From contig DVLO01000008.1 of NCBI GenBank assembly GCA_018715495.1, positions 33,600-97,599 of the forward strand: DNA of 64,000 nucleotides, given 5' to 3'. This DNA comes from Candidatus Limihabitans stercoravium. GTDB taxonomy: Bacteria > Bacillota > Clostridia > Christensenellales > CAG-314. The first letter of the stretch is position 1. Every line of letters begins with the position of its first letter. The notes under the pieces were generated by a model. It was not told the origin of the DNA and made no database searches. It was given only the letters and a program-made list of their open reading frames with translations. A program made the translations under genes and the position numbers. Shown here one piece after another: positions 51,393-60,132 of the stretch.

Positions 51393-53273
51393 ATGAAAAA
51401 ACAAATCAAGATTCTTGCTCTTGTGCTTGCGGTAACAATGCTTTTGAGCGTTCTTGCAGGTTGCGGAATGTTTACAAAAGACATGGTTAAGTATCGCAGT
51501 CAAGTAGTATTGACAGTAGGCGATGAAGAAATTACTTTGGGTAAGGTTTCCGATGCTTACACCAACGTTTACATGCAGTACGGTTCCTATGTAGGAAGCA
51601 GTATCACTGCCGATTACATTCTTGAACTGGCATTGGACGGTTTATACGCACAATACATGAAGGTGGATTCCTACAAGAAGAGCGAAGGTGTTGTAAAGTA
51701 CACTGAAGATCAAAACAGTTTCGTAGGTAAGCTGGAAAATGCCGAATACCTGACTCTGGCAGAAACACAGTTTGTTGTTCAATATCTCAAATACCAGGTA
51801 TTTACCGCTTTGGATAGCTACACCGAAACATACATTTCTGCTGAACACAAGCTGGCAGAGGTAGAGGCTGAAGACACATCACGTGACTTCACCGAAGCAG
51901 AAGACATGGGCGATGCCAAGACTTACGCTGAAAAGCTGTACAACGACAACTTTGTCAATGAAGACATGACAGAGTACTTCCAGGATTACTATCCCGAATT
52001 CGACGTTACAAGTGAAGGTGCAATTGGTTTTACCGATTATGTTTACAGTGCAGATGATGAAGCATTGACAAAGCGTGTTGAAGAAATCAACGAACGTATC
52101 AAGGATTACATCATCGACGAAGAAGGCGAAAGGGACGAATATCCTACAATTACAGCTGAAGAATACATTGCTTGTCAACAAAAGGCTGTAAAGAAGTACA
52201 ACGACGTAATCAAGAGTACTTACGGTATCGAACTTGAAAAGTTCTACACAAGCCAGATTGAATCTTTCATCATTTCCATTATTGGTGCGAAGTACGATCT
52301 GAATGTTGCTAAGCAGGTAGAATCCAATGCGGATTTCGTAACAGATCTCCAGGCTACTTACCAAAGTGCTTACGAAAGCGCTAAGGCAGGTTACAACTTG
52401 AATCCCGACTCCTTCGTTACATTCATTGAGTCATTGTCTTCTACAAGTTACATCTACTACGTTCCCGATAAGTACAATGTAAACAGTGCAGAAGGCGGAG
52501 AGGGCAACGGATACATCTTCGTAAAGAACTTGCTTGTTCCGTTTGGTGCTGAACAAACAGCTAAACTCACTCAACTCAAGAACATTGTAGGTTCTACAAC
52601 AGACCCACGTTACATTGAATACCGCAATCAACTTGCTACTGAAATCGTTGCAACCGATTTCCTTGTTGAAGACGAAGACAACAACAAGGTTGAAAATCTG
52701 TTTGTAATGGAAGGCGACCAACTTGTTGTAAACAGTGAAGGTGCTTTGGGTGCTAACCTTTCCAACGGCGTTGTTACAGAAATGGACGGCATGACAAAGG
52801 ATGAAACATTTATCGAACTGATGAAGCGTTTCAACACAGACACTGCACAACACACAGCAACTTACGACTACGTTGTACGTGTCGGCGAAGTGCCTTACGA
52901 TTACACTGCTAAGTGGGTTACTGAATTCGTAGACGGTGCAAACGCTGCATTTAAGCTTGGTCAGTACAGATATGCATTGGCTGTAAGTGACTACGGCGTA
53001 CACATCATTTACTATTCAAAGCCTGTAGAAACTCAGACAATGAACTTTGCTGAAAACATGTACGATACAACATCTGCTGAGTATCGTTACATGAAGACAT
53101 TCTACACAGATCAGCTGACAATCTACACAACTAAGGCATCTGAAGAACTTGAAAAGCAATACAAGGAAGGCGGTTTGATCAAGACAACTTCCATGTTCAA
53201 CAAGTTCTTGAAGGATATCGGTCTTTCTTACGACTTCGACAAAGCAATGGAAGTTGAAAACGACGCTGAATAA
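51393..53273 (+). CDS. PrsA/SurA-like foldase lipoprotein
   Basis: 626 residues, longer than classical PrsA (about 290). Lipobox LAGC gives acylated cysteine 24. The N-terminal SurA-type segment (VVLTVGDEEITLGKVSDAYT) is followed by long helical and acidic regions. Near residue 490-545 a degenerate parvulin-like strand pattern ends in YALAVSDYGVHIIYYSKPVE. A gene of this kind next to mfd is common in Firmicutes. The likely role is folding of exported proteins at the outer membrane face; prolyl isomerase activity is uncertain. Confidence 0.72.
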   Translation: MKKQIKILALVLAVTMLLSVLAGCGMFTKDMVKYRSQVVLTVGDEEITLGKVSDAYTNVYMQYGSYVGSSITADYILELALDGLYAQYMKVDSYKKSEGVVKYTEDQNSFVGKLENAEYLTLAETQFVVQYLKYQVFTALDSYTETYISAEHKLAEVEAEDTSRDFTEAEDMGDAKTYAEKLYNDNFVNEDMTEYFQDYYPEFDVTSEGAIGFTDYVYSADDEALTKRVEEINERIKDYIIDEEGERDEYPTITAEEYIACQQKAVKKYNDVIKSTYGIELEKFYTSQIESFIISIIGAKYDLNVAKQVESNADFVTDLQATYQSAYESAKAGYNLNPDSFVTFIESLSSTSYIYYVPDKYNVNSAEGGEGNGYIFVKNLLVPFGAEQTAKLTQLKNIVGSTTDPRYIEYRNQLATEIVATDFLVEDEDNNKVENLFVMEGDQLVVNSEGALGANLSNGVVTEMDGMTKDETFIELMKRFNTDTAQHTATYDYVVRVGEVPYDYTAKWVTEFVDGANAAFKLGQYRYALAVSDYGVHIIYYSKPVETQTMNFAENMYDTTSAEYRYMKTFYTDQLTIYTTKASEELEKQYKEGGLIKTTSMFNKFLKDIGLSYDFDKAMEVENDAE

Positions 53274-53286
53274 TTGAATTGTTGAA

Positions 53287-53319
53287 AACAACCGTGTAGC
53301 AATACCCGGTTGTTTTTTT
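53287..53319 (+). terminator. Terminator after the foldase-like gene
   Basis: AACAACCG and CGGTTGTT pair around a twelve-base loop, followed by seven Ts. Confidence 0.85.
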
Positions 53320-53382
53320 ATGGCAAGACAATCAATGAACTGTAGTCTTATTTACAGGGTGTTTGTTCGGATAAATTGCGTA

Positions 53383-53411
53383 TTTACAGTAGCAGTAAGA
53401 TGTAGTATAAT
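53383..53411 (+). promoter_or_regulatory. Promoter of the PIG-L deacetylase gene
   Basis: TTTACA (53383-53388), 17 bases, TATAAT (53406-53411). Confidence 0.78.
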
Positions 53412-53440
53412 GTTGATATAAAAATTAAAGAGGTAGTGTG

Positions 53441-54205
53441 ATGTTTTTAAAGATACTGAAAAAGGCGGTTCCCGTTCCTAGACTGGAAAAATTCGACAGA
53501 TTTCTTTTTGTGGGACCTCACCCCGACGACATCGAAGTTGCCTGCGGTGGTACTGTAGCACGACTCAAACAATTGGGCAAACATGTAACCTTTGTAGTGG
53601 TGACTGACGGCAGTGTAGGTTCAATCGACCAAACACTCACGGGACAGCAATTGGCGGAAACAAGACGCCAGGAAAGCCTTAAATCAGCAAAAATTCTTGG
53701 CGTTGAAGAACAAGATGTTGTTTTCCTCAACTTTGGAGACGGAAACAACTACAACGTGGATGAAGTCACCAGGTCACTTGTACAGTGTATTGTAAAGTTC
53801 AGGCCCGATGTAGTGCTGTGTCCCGATCACACGGTACGCAGTGAGACGCATCCCGACCACATCAATGTGGGCAGATGCTGTACTCTTGCAAACTTCTACG
53901 CAAGCTGGAAGGCAACTGCCGAAAGAATGGGTTCGGATGAAACCTGGCTTACCCGGGCAATTGCCTACTACTATACAGACCGACCAAATACTTACGTTGG
54001 TGTAACTAAAACATTTCAAAAGAAAATGCAGGCAATAAGTTGTCACAAGTCGCAGTTTACACAAGCCGATATCAAATCTTTTAACACCTATTTCAGGTTG
54101 CGTGGCGCAAGATTCGGGCTGAGATGTGGCAAGAGAAATGCTGAAGGGTTCTGTGCGTTGTCAAATGTTCATCAGCACTGTTTTCCAGAGGCGTCGGAGT
54201 TTTAA
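53441..54205 (+). CDS. PIG-L/LmbE-family deacetylase
   Basis: 254 residues. The metal site is seen as GPHPDDIEVACGGT (His, Asp, Asp near residue 30) and HPDH near residue 140, the zinc ligands of N-acetylglucosaminyl deacetylases of this family. Substrates in relatives are GlcNAc-linked small molecules or glycans; which one applies here cannot be told. I use the ATG at 53441, six bases after agaggt; the GTG directly before it is too close to the site. Confidence 0.88.
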   Translation: MFLKILKKAVPVPRLEKFDRFLFVGPHPDDIEVACGGTVARLKQLGKHVTFVVVTDGSVGSIDQTLTGQQLAETRRQESLKSAKILGVEEQDVVFLNFGDGNNYNVDEVTRSLVQCIVKFRPDVVLCPDHTVRSETHPDHINVGRCCTLANFYASWKATAERMGSDETWLTRAIAYYYTDRPNTYVGVTKTFQKKMQAISCHKSQFTQADIKSFNTYFRLRGARFGLRCGKRNAEGFCALSNVHQHCFPEASEF

Positions 54206-54213
54206 AAGTCTTC

Positions 54214-54242
54214 TTGCCAAAAATTAACTGTTGTGTTACAAT
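54214..54242 (+). promoter_or_regulatory. Promoter of the E2-like gene
   Basis: TTGCCA (54214-54219), 17 bases, TACAAT (54237-54242). Confidence 0.65.
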
Positions 54243-54271
54243 GTTCAATATTAAAATAGGGGAGAGTACTT

Positions 54272-55126
54272 ATGCTAAAGAAAAACAGACCGGACGGTAA
54301 GTATATCAAGGATATCAATCCTTGCCAGAAACTGATGCCGCATATAATGCCGCACCGATACGATGCTCAGAACATGTGCAAGGTGGACATTGTGTGCGAT
54401 CCCATTGATGAATTCATAAAAGAGCAGTACCAACAGGGGAAAAGGTACAGCTACATGGACATCATGCTTGCAACAATAGTACGTCTTTTTGCACAGCGTC
54501 CAAGTCTCAACAGATTTGTAATGAACAGACGTATTTATCAGCACAATGACATCACAATTTCCTTTACGGTAAAGAAAGTGTTGCGTGACGACAGCGAAGA
54601 CACCACGGTAAAACTTCACTTCACAGGCACCGAAACGCTTGATGAGGTGAAAAACAAGGTGGAAGAAGTTGTTAAGGCAAATACCGGCAAGGAAGTTTAC
54701 AACTCAGTAGATAAGACAGCGAAGTTCCTTACCAATGCGCCGCACTGGGTAATTTCGATGTTTGTATCCATTCTCAGCTGGCTGGACAAGCACAACTGGT
54801 TGCCTGCAAGTCTGATTGAGGTAAGTCCGTTTCACAACAGCGCATTCATTACCTTCATGAAGTCCATCAAGGGTGACTACATTTACCATCACTGTTACGA
54901 ATTCGGTACGACGGGTATCTTTATCGGAATGGGTAAGGAACGCAGTGAACCGGTAGTTCAGTGCGGTGAAGTCAAGGTTCAGAGAATAATGAATCTTGGA
55001 ATGGTGTTGGACGAAAGATTCTGTGACGGATTGTATTTTGTCAATTCGATGCGTGCAATGAAGGCAATACTGAAAAATCCTGCCTGCCTTCTGGAAGAAT
55101 ACAAACTTCCGGAGGAACAGCACTAG
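54272..55126 (+). CDS. Dihydrolipoyl acyltransferase (E2) catalytic-domain-like protein, likely non-catalytic
   Basis: 284 residues matching the trimer-forming catalytic domain of 2-oxoacid dehydrogenase E2 proteins (YSYMDIMLATIVRLFAQRPS, NDITISFTVKKVL, and a C-terminal GMVLDERFCDGLYFVN). It has no lipoyl or E1/E3-binding domain. The E2 active motif HxxxDG reads DERFCDG (247-253), with glutamate in place of the catalytic histidine, so acyltransfer is doubtful. No dehydrogenase genes are nearby. The frame continues past the TAG stop for 43 further codons (see the next entry). Confidence 0.78.
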   Translation: MLKKNRPDGKYIKDINPCQKLMPHIMPHRYDAQNMCKVDIVCDPIDEFIKEQYQQGKRYSYMDIMLATIVRLFAQRPSLNRFVMNRRIYQHNDITISFTVKKVLRDDSEDTTVKLHFTGTETLDEVKNKVEEVVKANTGKEVYNSVDKTAKFLTNAPHWVISMFVSILSWLDKHNWLPASLIEVSPFHNSAFITFMKSIKGDYIYHHCYEFGTTGIFIGMGKERSEPVVQCGEVKVQRIMNLGMVLDERFCDGLYFVNSMRAMKAILKNPACLLEEYKLPEEQH

Positions 55127-55258
55127 CACGGAGTTCGTAGCAAGGAAACCAAGGAACACTACAAACAGATTGCCCGTCAGCAACGCAGACAGCGCAAAGA
55201 ACAACGTAAACAAGACAGATTACTCAGTAAGAAATCTGCCAAAATGGATGATAATTGA
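55127..55258 (+). other. In-frame continuation of the E2-like gene beyond a TAG stop
   Basis: Directly after the TAG at 55124-55126 the same frame stays open for 43 codons to a TGA at 55256-55258. The product is strongly basic (HGVRSKETKEHYKQIARQQR and on). The intrinsic terminator begins four bases after the TGA. This suggests that the ancestral gene ended at 55258 and that the TAG is either a recent nonsense change in a dispensable tail or a read-through point. Confidence 0.55.
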
Positions 55259-55261
55259 AAG

Positions 55262-55293
55262 AAACGCCGCAGTAAGTAGCGGCGTTTTTTTTT
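55262..55293 (+). terminator. Terminator after the E2-like gene
   Basis: AACGCCGC and GCGGCGTT pair around an eight-base loop, followed by a run of about nine Ts. Confidence 0.92.
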
Positions 55294-55393
55294 ACGACGT
55301 GGCATGAGTTTTTACGCAGTAAAAGTATAAAGGTTAACAACGTGTAAAATTGCTACCTTGCACAAAGATATTTTGTGGTGAATTTAGGCATAC

Positions 55394-55399
55394 TATATT
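55394..55399 (+). promoter_or_regulatory. Possible -10 box of a leaderless flippase mRNA
   Basis: TATATT ends four bases before the ATG at 55404, with TTTTGT 17 bases upstream. No ribosome binding site precedes this ATG. Confidence 0.35.
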
Positions 55400-55403
55400 T
55401 ACC

Positions 55404-56945
55404 ATGAAACAAGTAAAAGAAAGAAACTTCATTACGGGCGCTCTTGTATTGAGCATGGGCGGATTGTTTGCCAAGATTTTAGGTGCGTTGTACCGTATTC
55501 CCTTGACAAACATTCTGGGAAGCTACGGTATGGGACTGTACCAACTGGTTTTTCCTCCTTACATTCTGATGCTCACTATTGCGCAGGCGGGTGTGCCTAC
55601 AGCCTTGTCCAAACTTATTGCCGAAAACAACCGTCTTGACAACAAGGAAGGTTCGGCGAAGGTGTTCAGGTTTGCGTTTTTACTGTTGTTGGGCTTGGGT
55701 GTTGTCAGTGCATTGGGCGTTGCGCTGTTTTCCAAGGTAATTGCACAGGCGGAAGGCAACGTGGACACGGCAACATGTTTTATCATCATTGCTCCTGCGT
55801 TGGTATTTGTGCCTGTCACAAACGTTTTAAAGGGATACTTCCAAGGCAACATGAACATGATACCAAGTTCAATGACAACAGTCATCGAACAGGTGGTTAA
55901 ACTTGCTGTGGGACTTACTGTTGCATCCTACTTCATGCCCGATGTAATAAAGGCAGTGCAGGGCGCTGTTTTTGCCATCACAATCAGCGAATTTACATCC
56001 CTTGTGATAATGACCATTATCTACATCACCAAGGGAAGGCAAATGCCTGTAAAACTACAGAAACAAGATTTCAAGGTGATGGGCGGTCAGGTATTCCAAC
56101 TGGCACTTCCGGTTGCGTTGGGTGCGTTTGTCATGCAGATGTCGCAAGTCATTGACTCAGTGATGGTGGTAAATCTTTTGTCTACTACCAATGCGACCAA
56201 CCTTTACGGATTGTGGACGGGTCCTGTAAATTCCATGTTGGGACTTCCCATCGCAATGTCGGCAGGGGTTGCCGTTTCGGCGTTACCCGGTATTACCAAC
56301 AGTTACATGTCGAAAGACAGAAATAAACTTCACAGCAGCTACAATTCAGCAATAAAACTCACTGTTGTAATTGCCCTGCCCTGCGCACTTGGATTGATTG
56401 TATTGTCACGACAAATACTGTCATTGTTGTACGGCAGCCTGCCAAATAATGAAATTGACATTGCAGGTCGTTTGTTGAGTTTGTCGGGAATTTCCGTGCT
56501 TTTTCTTGCTGTGATGCAGACATGTGTGTCAGTATTTCAGGCAATCAACAAGCCGTATGTGCCTGTGGTTGCGCTGTCCTTGTCCATTGTGGTCAAGGCG
56601 GTAGGAAACCTGCTGTTGCTGCCCACTTCAATCGGAATCTACGGTTCGGCAGTTTCCGAAACGTTGTGTTTCTTCTTCGCATGTGTGGTAATGGTAGTGT
56701 ATCTTGGCGTAAAGTGTCAGTTGTCACCCGACATTCAGGGGTGCGTCATCAAGCCACTTGCTGCGTCTCTTGTAATGACGTTGTTTATCACGGTAGTTGC
56801 AACCTTTTTAAAGAGCTTTGTAGACACCAAGATAGGTACTGTCGTAACGGTGGGAGCGGCAGGCATTGTGTACTTTGTTGCCCTTTATTTGCTAAAAGTA
56901 TTTGACAAAAACGAACTGTATGTGTTACCAATTAAACAAAGATAA
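55404..56945 (+). CDS. MurJ/SpoVB-like polysaccharide or lipid-linked oligosaccharide flippase
   Basis: 513 residues from the ATG at 55404, with about 14 membrane helices. The N-terminus (FITGALVLSMGGLFAKILGA followed by LYRIPLTNILG) is typical of the MVIN/SpoVB branch of the MATE-like superfamily, which moves undecaprenyl-linked precursors across the membrane. In spore formers such proteins act in cortex synthesis; in others in wall or capsule synthesis. I prefer this ATG because family proteins start here. An upstream in-frame TTG at 55350 is also possible. Confidence 0.85.
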   Translation: MKQVKERNFITGALVLSMGGLFAKILGALYRIPLTNILGSYGMGLYQLVFPPYILMLTIAQAGVPTALSKLIAENNRLDNKEGSAKVFRFAFLLLLGLGVVSALGVALFSKVIAQAEGNVDTATCFIIIAPALVFVPVTNVLKGYFQGNMNMIPSSMTTVIEQVVKLAVGLTVASYFMPDVIKAVQGAVFAITISEFTSLVIMTIIYITKGRQMPVKLQKQDFKVMGGQVFQLALPVALGAFVMQMSQVIDSVMVVNLLSTTNATNLYGLWTGPVNSMLGLPIAMSAGVAVSALPGITNSYMSKDRNKLHSSYNSAIKLTVVIALPCALGLIVLSRQILSLLYGSLPNNEIDIAGRLLSLSGISVLFLAVMQTCVSVFQAINKPYVPVVALSLSIVVKAVGNLLLLPTSIGIYGSAVSETLCFFFACVVMVVYLGVKCQLSPDIQGCVIKPLAASLVMTLFITVVATFLKSFVDTKIGTVVTVGAAGIVYFVALYLLKVFDKNELYVLPIKQR

Positions 56946-56963
56946 CTAAGAGGTGACCAAAAC

Positions 56964-58355
56964 ATGCTTACAGTAGTGGCAATGGGACTAAACAAAGACG
57001 ACCTTACTATTAAAGGTTTGAATGTTTTAAAGAATGTGGACGTTGTAATTGTCAAGTCGGAACGCACTCACATGTCGGAAACGTTGAAAGAACAGGGCAT
57101 TGAATATATTTCCTGCGATGACTTGTACGACAAGGCGGAGGACTTTTTAGAACTTGACAAACTGATTGTTAAAAGACTCAATCAGCAACAGGGAAATATT
57201 GCATTTTGTATTGTCGGAAGCGGAACAGACGACAGCACTGTGGATTACTTAAAACAACACAACGTACCTTTCGAAACAGTTTACGGAGTATCTGCAGAAC
57301 AGTACGTCAATCCAGTTTGTGACAGCAACGGAGTAAGAGTATTTACTGCACAACAATTTGTCGATTGCACCAATGTAACGGCGGTTGCAACGGTAGTCAA
57401 GTACATTGACGACAGTTACATTGCCTCCGACGTCAAGTTGAAACTTCAAAGCTGTTTCGATTACGACAACGCCATTACAGTGTATGACGGCAGATTGTAC
57501 CAATCGACGTTAGACGAACTGGACAGATTGGATTACAATCACCTGACAACAATTTACATTCGTCCCAATGCCGACTACAGCAAACGTAAGGTTTTTGATT
57601 TCAAGGATGTAATGGACGTCATGCACATCTTGCGTTCGCCCAACGGTTGTCCTTGGGACAGGGAACAGACGCATGAGTCAATCCGCAAGAACGTAATTGA
57701 AGAAAGCTACGAACTTGCTCAAGCCATTGAAGACAACGACATTGACAATATGGTGGAAGAATTGGGTGACATGCTCATGCAGATTGCCTTCCACATAGAA
57801 ATTGCAAGAGACGACAGCGAATTTACCGCCGAAGACGTATACACTGCACTGTGTCGTAAACTTGTGGACAGACACCCTCATGTATTTGGTGAAGTTCAGG
57901 CTGTCAACAGTCAGCAGTCTTTGGACAGCTGGGAAAAAATCAAGGCACAGCAACACAAGATAAAGAATCTTACAGAGAATCTCCGGGACATTCCCAAGGG
58001 CATGTCTGCTTTGATGCGCTGCAACAAGGCGCAGTACCGTGCAGGAAAACAAGGGTATGACTTTGTAAACCTTCAACAGGTGGAAGACAGTTTGTTGTCC
58101 GAATTGAACGAACTGAAAAACGCTCCCGAAGACTGCCGTCAGGAAGAGGGCGGCGATTTGTTGTTTTCCGTTGTTAACCTGTTGCGTTGGTACGGTGTGG
58201 ATGCCGAAACGGCATTGCTGACATCAACCGAAAAGTTCATCAACAGGGTAATTGCAGTGGAAAAGAAACTTGAACCTACAGGTAAGAAGTTAAAGGAACT
58301 CACACCCGAACAGTTTGACCTGTTGTGGGCGGAAGTCAAGAAGGAGATGCAATGA
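56964..58355 (+). CDS. mazG: MazG-family nucleotide pyrophosphohydrolase with degenerate methylase-like N-terminus
   Basis: 463 residues in the YabN layout. The N-terminal 210 residues correspond to a tetrapyrrole-methylase fold, but the SAM motif GLGPGD reads GLNKDD, so methyl transfer is unlikely. The C-terminal half is a MazG domain starting at LRSPNGCPWDREQTHESIRK with metal-binding EExxE-type residues in EESYELAQAIEDNDIDNMVE and EELGDMLMQIAFH. It hydrolyses abnormal nucleoside triphosphates. It overlaps dus by four bases. Confidence 0.92.
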   Translation: MLTVVAMGLNKDDLTIKGLNVLKNVDVVIVKSERTHMSETLKEQGIEYISCDDLYDKAEDFLELDKLIVKRLNQQQGNIAFCIVGSGTDDSTVDYLKQHNVPFETVYGVSAEQYVNPVCDSNGVRVFTAQQFVDCTNVTAVATVVKYIDDSYIASDVKLKLQSCFDYDNAITVYDGRLYQSTLDELDRLDYNHLTTIYIRPNADYSKRKVFDFKDVMDVMHILRSPNGCPWDREQTHESIRKNVIEESYELAQAIEDNDIDNMVEELGDMLMQIAFHIEIARDDSEFTAEDVYTALCRKLVDRHPHVFGEVQAVNSQQSLDSWEKIKAQQHKIKNLTENLRDIPKGMSALMRCNKAQYRAGKQGYDFVNLQQVEDSLLSELNELKNAPEDCRQEEGGDLLFSVVNLLRWYGVDAETALLTSTEKFINRVIAVEKKLEPTGKKLKELTPEQFDLLWAEVKKEMQ

Positions 58356-59293
58356 ACAGACAACAGTTAAAGGATGTCAGGACTGTTCTTGCTCCCATGG
58401 CGGGATACACCGACGGAGCATTCCGACTGTTGTGTTCTGAGTACGGTTGTGATCTCACCGTCACCGAAATGGTCAGTTCCAAGGCGCTTGTGATGGGAAA
58501 CACCAACACATTGCGTTTGTTAAAGGTTTTTCAAGGATCTGCCCCGACATTCGTGCAGATTTTCGGTCACGAACCTGAGGTAATGGCGGACAGTATTCAG
58601 TTGGACGAACTAGCCCACTTCGACGGAATTGACGTCAACATGGGTTGTCCCGTTCGAAAGATTGTTTCCAACGGCGAAGGCAGTGCATTGCTGGAAGACA
58701 TTTCCCTTGCAGGAAAGATAGTTTCGGCTCTTAGAAAAGCTACCGACAAGCCGCTGACAATCAAGTACCGTGTGGGTGTGGACAAGCCCGATAAGGTGTG
58801 CGATTTTACAAGAATGTGCCGTGACAACGGAGCGGACGGCGTAACCGTCCACCTGCGTACACGCAAGCAGATGTACAGCGGAACTGCCGACTACACACTG
58901 CTTGAAGGGGTAATGAATTGTGCAGGCAACATGTCGGTTTTTGCCAACGGCGACATTGTGGATGTTGCAAGTTGTAACAAGGCATTGTCCTACGGTGTTC
59001 AAGGTGTATCGGTAGGACGTGGTGCATTGGGTAGACCCTGTGTGTTCAGCGAAATTACCAACAAACCTTACAGTTGGGAAATGGCGGACATCTACCGTAC
59101 AATCGCACGACAGTGGGAACTGACAACGCAGTACACTCCCGAAAGAGTGGCTGTCAATGAAATAAAGAAACACGTGGCATTTTATTTGAAGGGAATACGC
59201 CATGCGAAAAACACCGTTGTAAAGGTGTCGCAGGCGAAGTCGGCAAGTGAAATCTTTGCTGCTCTTGATGAGTTTTTTAAGGAGTACTTATGA
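58352..59293 (+). CDS. dus: tRNA-dihydrouridine synthase
   Basis: 313 residues, usual length. FMN-dependent reduction of uridines in tRNA D-loops. The TIM barrel shows LAPMAGYTDGAFRLLC, the catalytic cysteine in DVNMGCPVRKIVSNGEGSAL, KYRVGVD and the GVSVGRGALGRPCVF phosphate-binding end. The ATG at 58352 overlaps the mazG stop (ATGA), which fixes the start. It is translationally coupled to trmL by another four-base overlap. Confidence 0.95.
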   Translation: MNRQQLKDVRTVLAPMAGYTDGAFRLLCSEYGCDLTVTEMVSSKALVMGNTNTLRLLKVFQGSAPTFVQIFGHEPEVMADSIQLDELAHFDGIDVNMGCPVRKIVSNGEGSALLEDISLAGKIVSALRKATDKPLTIKYRVGVDKPDKVCDFTRMCRDNGADGVTVHLRTRKQMYSGTADYTLLEGVMNCAGNMSVFANGDIVDVASCNKALSYGVQGVSVGRGALGRPCVFSEITNKPYSWEMADIYRTIARQWELTTQYTPERVAVNEIKKHVAFYLKGIRHAKNTVVKVSQAKSASEIFAALDEFFKEYL

Positions 59294-59781
59294 TAAACAT
59301 TGTTTTGGTTGAACCGGAAATACCGCAAAACACCGGCAACATTGTAAGAACATGCGTTGCAACGGGAAGTGCGTTGCATCTCATTCGTCCGTTGGGATTT
59401 GACACCAGCGACAAGATGTTGAAACGTGCCGGACTTGACTACTGGCACGATGCCAGCATAACCTACTACGACAGTTTCGACGAACTGCAACAGAAGTATC
59501 CGGACGGCAAGTTTTATTACTTCACAACCAAGGCGGACAGGGTGTACAGCGACCAGCAATTTGAAGACAACTGTTTTTTGGTGTTCGGCAAGGAATCAAG
59601 AGGATTGCCCGAACCGTTGATTGAGAAAAACTACTCTAACGCACTTCGTGTTCCCATGATAGGGCAGACAAGATCGCTAAACCTTTCCAACACGGTGGCG
59701 ATAGCGGTGTACGAAGCGTTGAGACAACACAACTTCGAAAGTATGAACATCCACGGACATCTGACAGGACGAAAAGACTAG
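59290..59781 (+). CDS. trmL: tRNA (cytidine/uridine-34-2'-O)-methyltransferase TrmL
   Basis: 163 residues, usual length. SPOUT-fold enzyme that methylates the wobble ribose of tRNA-Leu. Motifs: VLVEPEIPQNTGNIVRTC at the start, LVFGKESRGLPEPLI in the middle and the knot RVPMIGQTRSLNLSNTVAIA near the end. It is the last gene of the mazG-dus-trmL group, two of them tRNA-modifying. Confidence 0.95.
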   Translation: MINIVLVEPEIPQNTGNIVRTCVATGSALHLIRPLGFDTSDKMLKRAGLDYWHDASITYYDSFDELQQKYPDGKFYYFTTKADRVYSDQQFEDNCFLVFGKESRGLPEPLIEKNYSNALRVPMIGQTRSLNLSNTVAIAVYEALRQHNFESMNIHGHLTGRKD

Positions 59782-59784
59782 TAA

Positions 59785-59815
59785 AAAAGCGGACAACTTA
59801 CGGTTGTCCGTTTCT
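59785..59815 (+). terminator. Terminator after trmL
   Basis: CGGACAAC and GTTGTCCG pair around a five-base loop between an A-tract and TTTCTT. The gap from here to the pgk promoter (59816-60025) is AT-rich with no gene seen. Confidence 0.85.
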
Positions 59816-60025
59816 TCATATGTGCTGCCGCTGATATGCAAGCAGTCACACGTGTGTTTTTACAGATATGTTTTGCTGAGCACATGACGGTTTTAATTAA
59901 ACGTGGTGCAAAATTCCTTAAATTACTTGTTTTTTCGCCTTTTTACTGCACAATTTACACTGTAAAAAGCGCAATTAGTATATATTTTACTTAATGGTCT
60001 ATAAGTAATGTGCATACTATTTTAC

Positions 60026-60054
60026 TTGACATTTTGAAGGCAAAATCCTAAAAT
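60026..60054 (+). promoter_or_regulatory. Promoter of the pgk-tpiA-gpmI cluster
   Basis: TTGACA (60026-60031), 17 bases, TAAAAT (60049-60054). Confidence 0.8.
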
Positions 60055-60070
60055 GGTATAGGACAAAGTT

Positions 60071-60103
60071 GGGCAAAAAACCCGACGGGGCGCAGTATTG
60101 CCC
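60071..60103 (+). other. Hairpin in the pgk 5' leader
   Basis: GGGCAA pairs with TTGCCC, with a possible inner CCC/GGG pairing. It lies about ten bases after the predicted transcription start and could protect the mRNA end. Confidence 0.5.
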
Positions 60104-60132
60104 TTCTAATAATTTTAAATGAGGTAACTGAC

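Noticed and set aside
55124..55126. TAG as a recoded sense codon (for example pyrrolysine)
   Set aside because: TAG ends other genes in the window, such as rpsS, rpoA and ktrB, directly before the next ribosome binding site, so it is an ordinary stop here.
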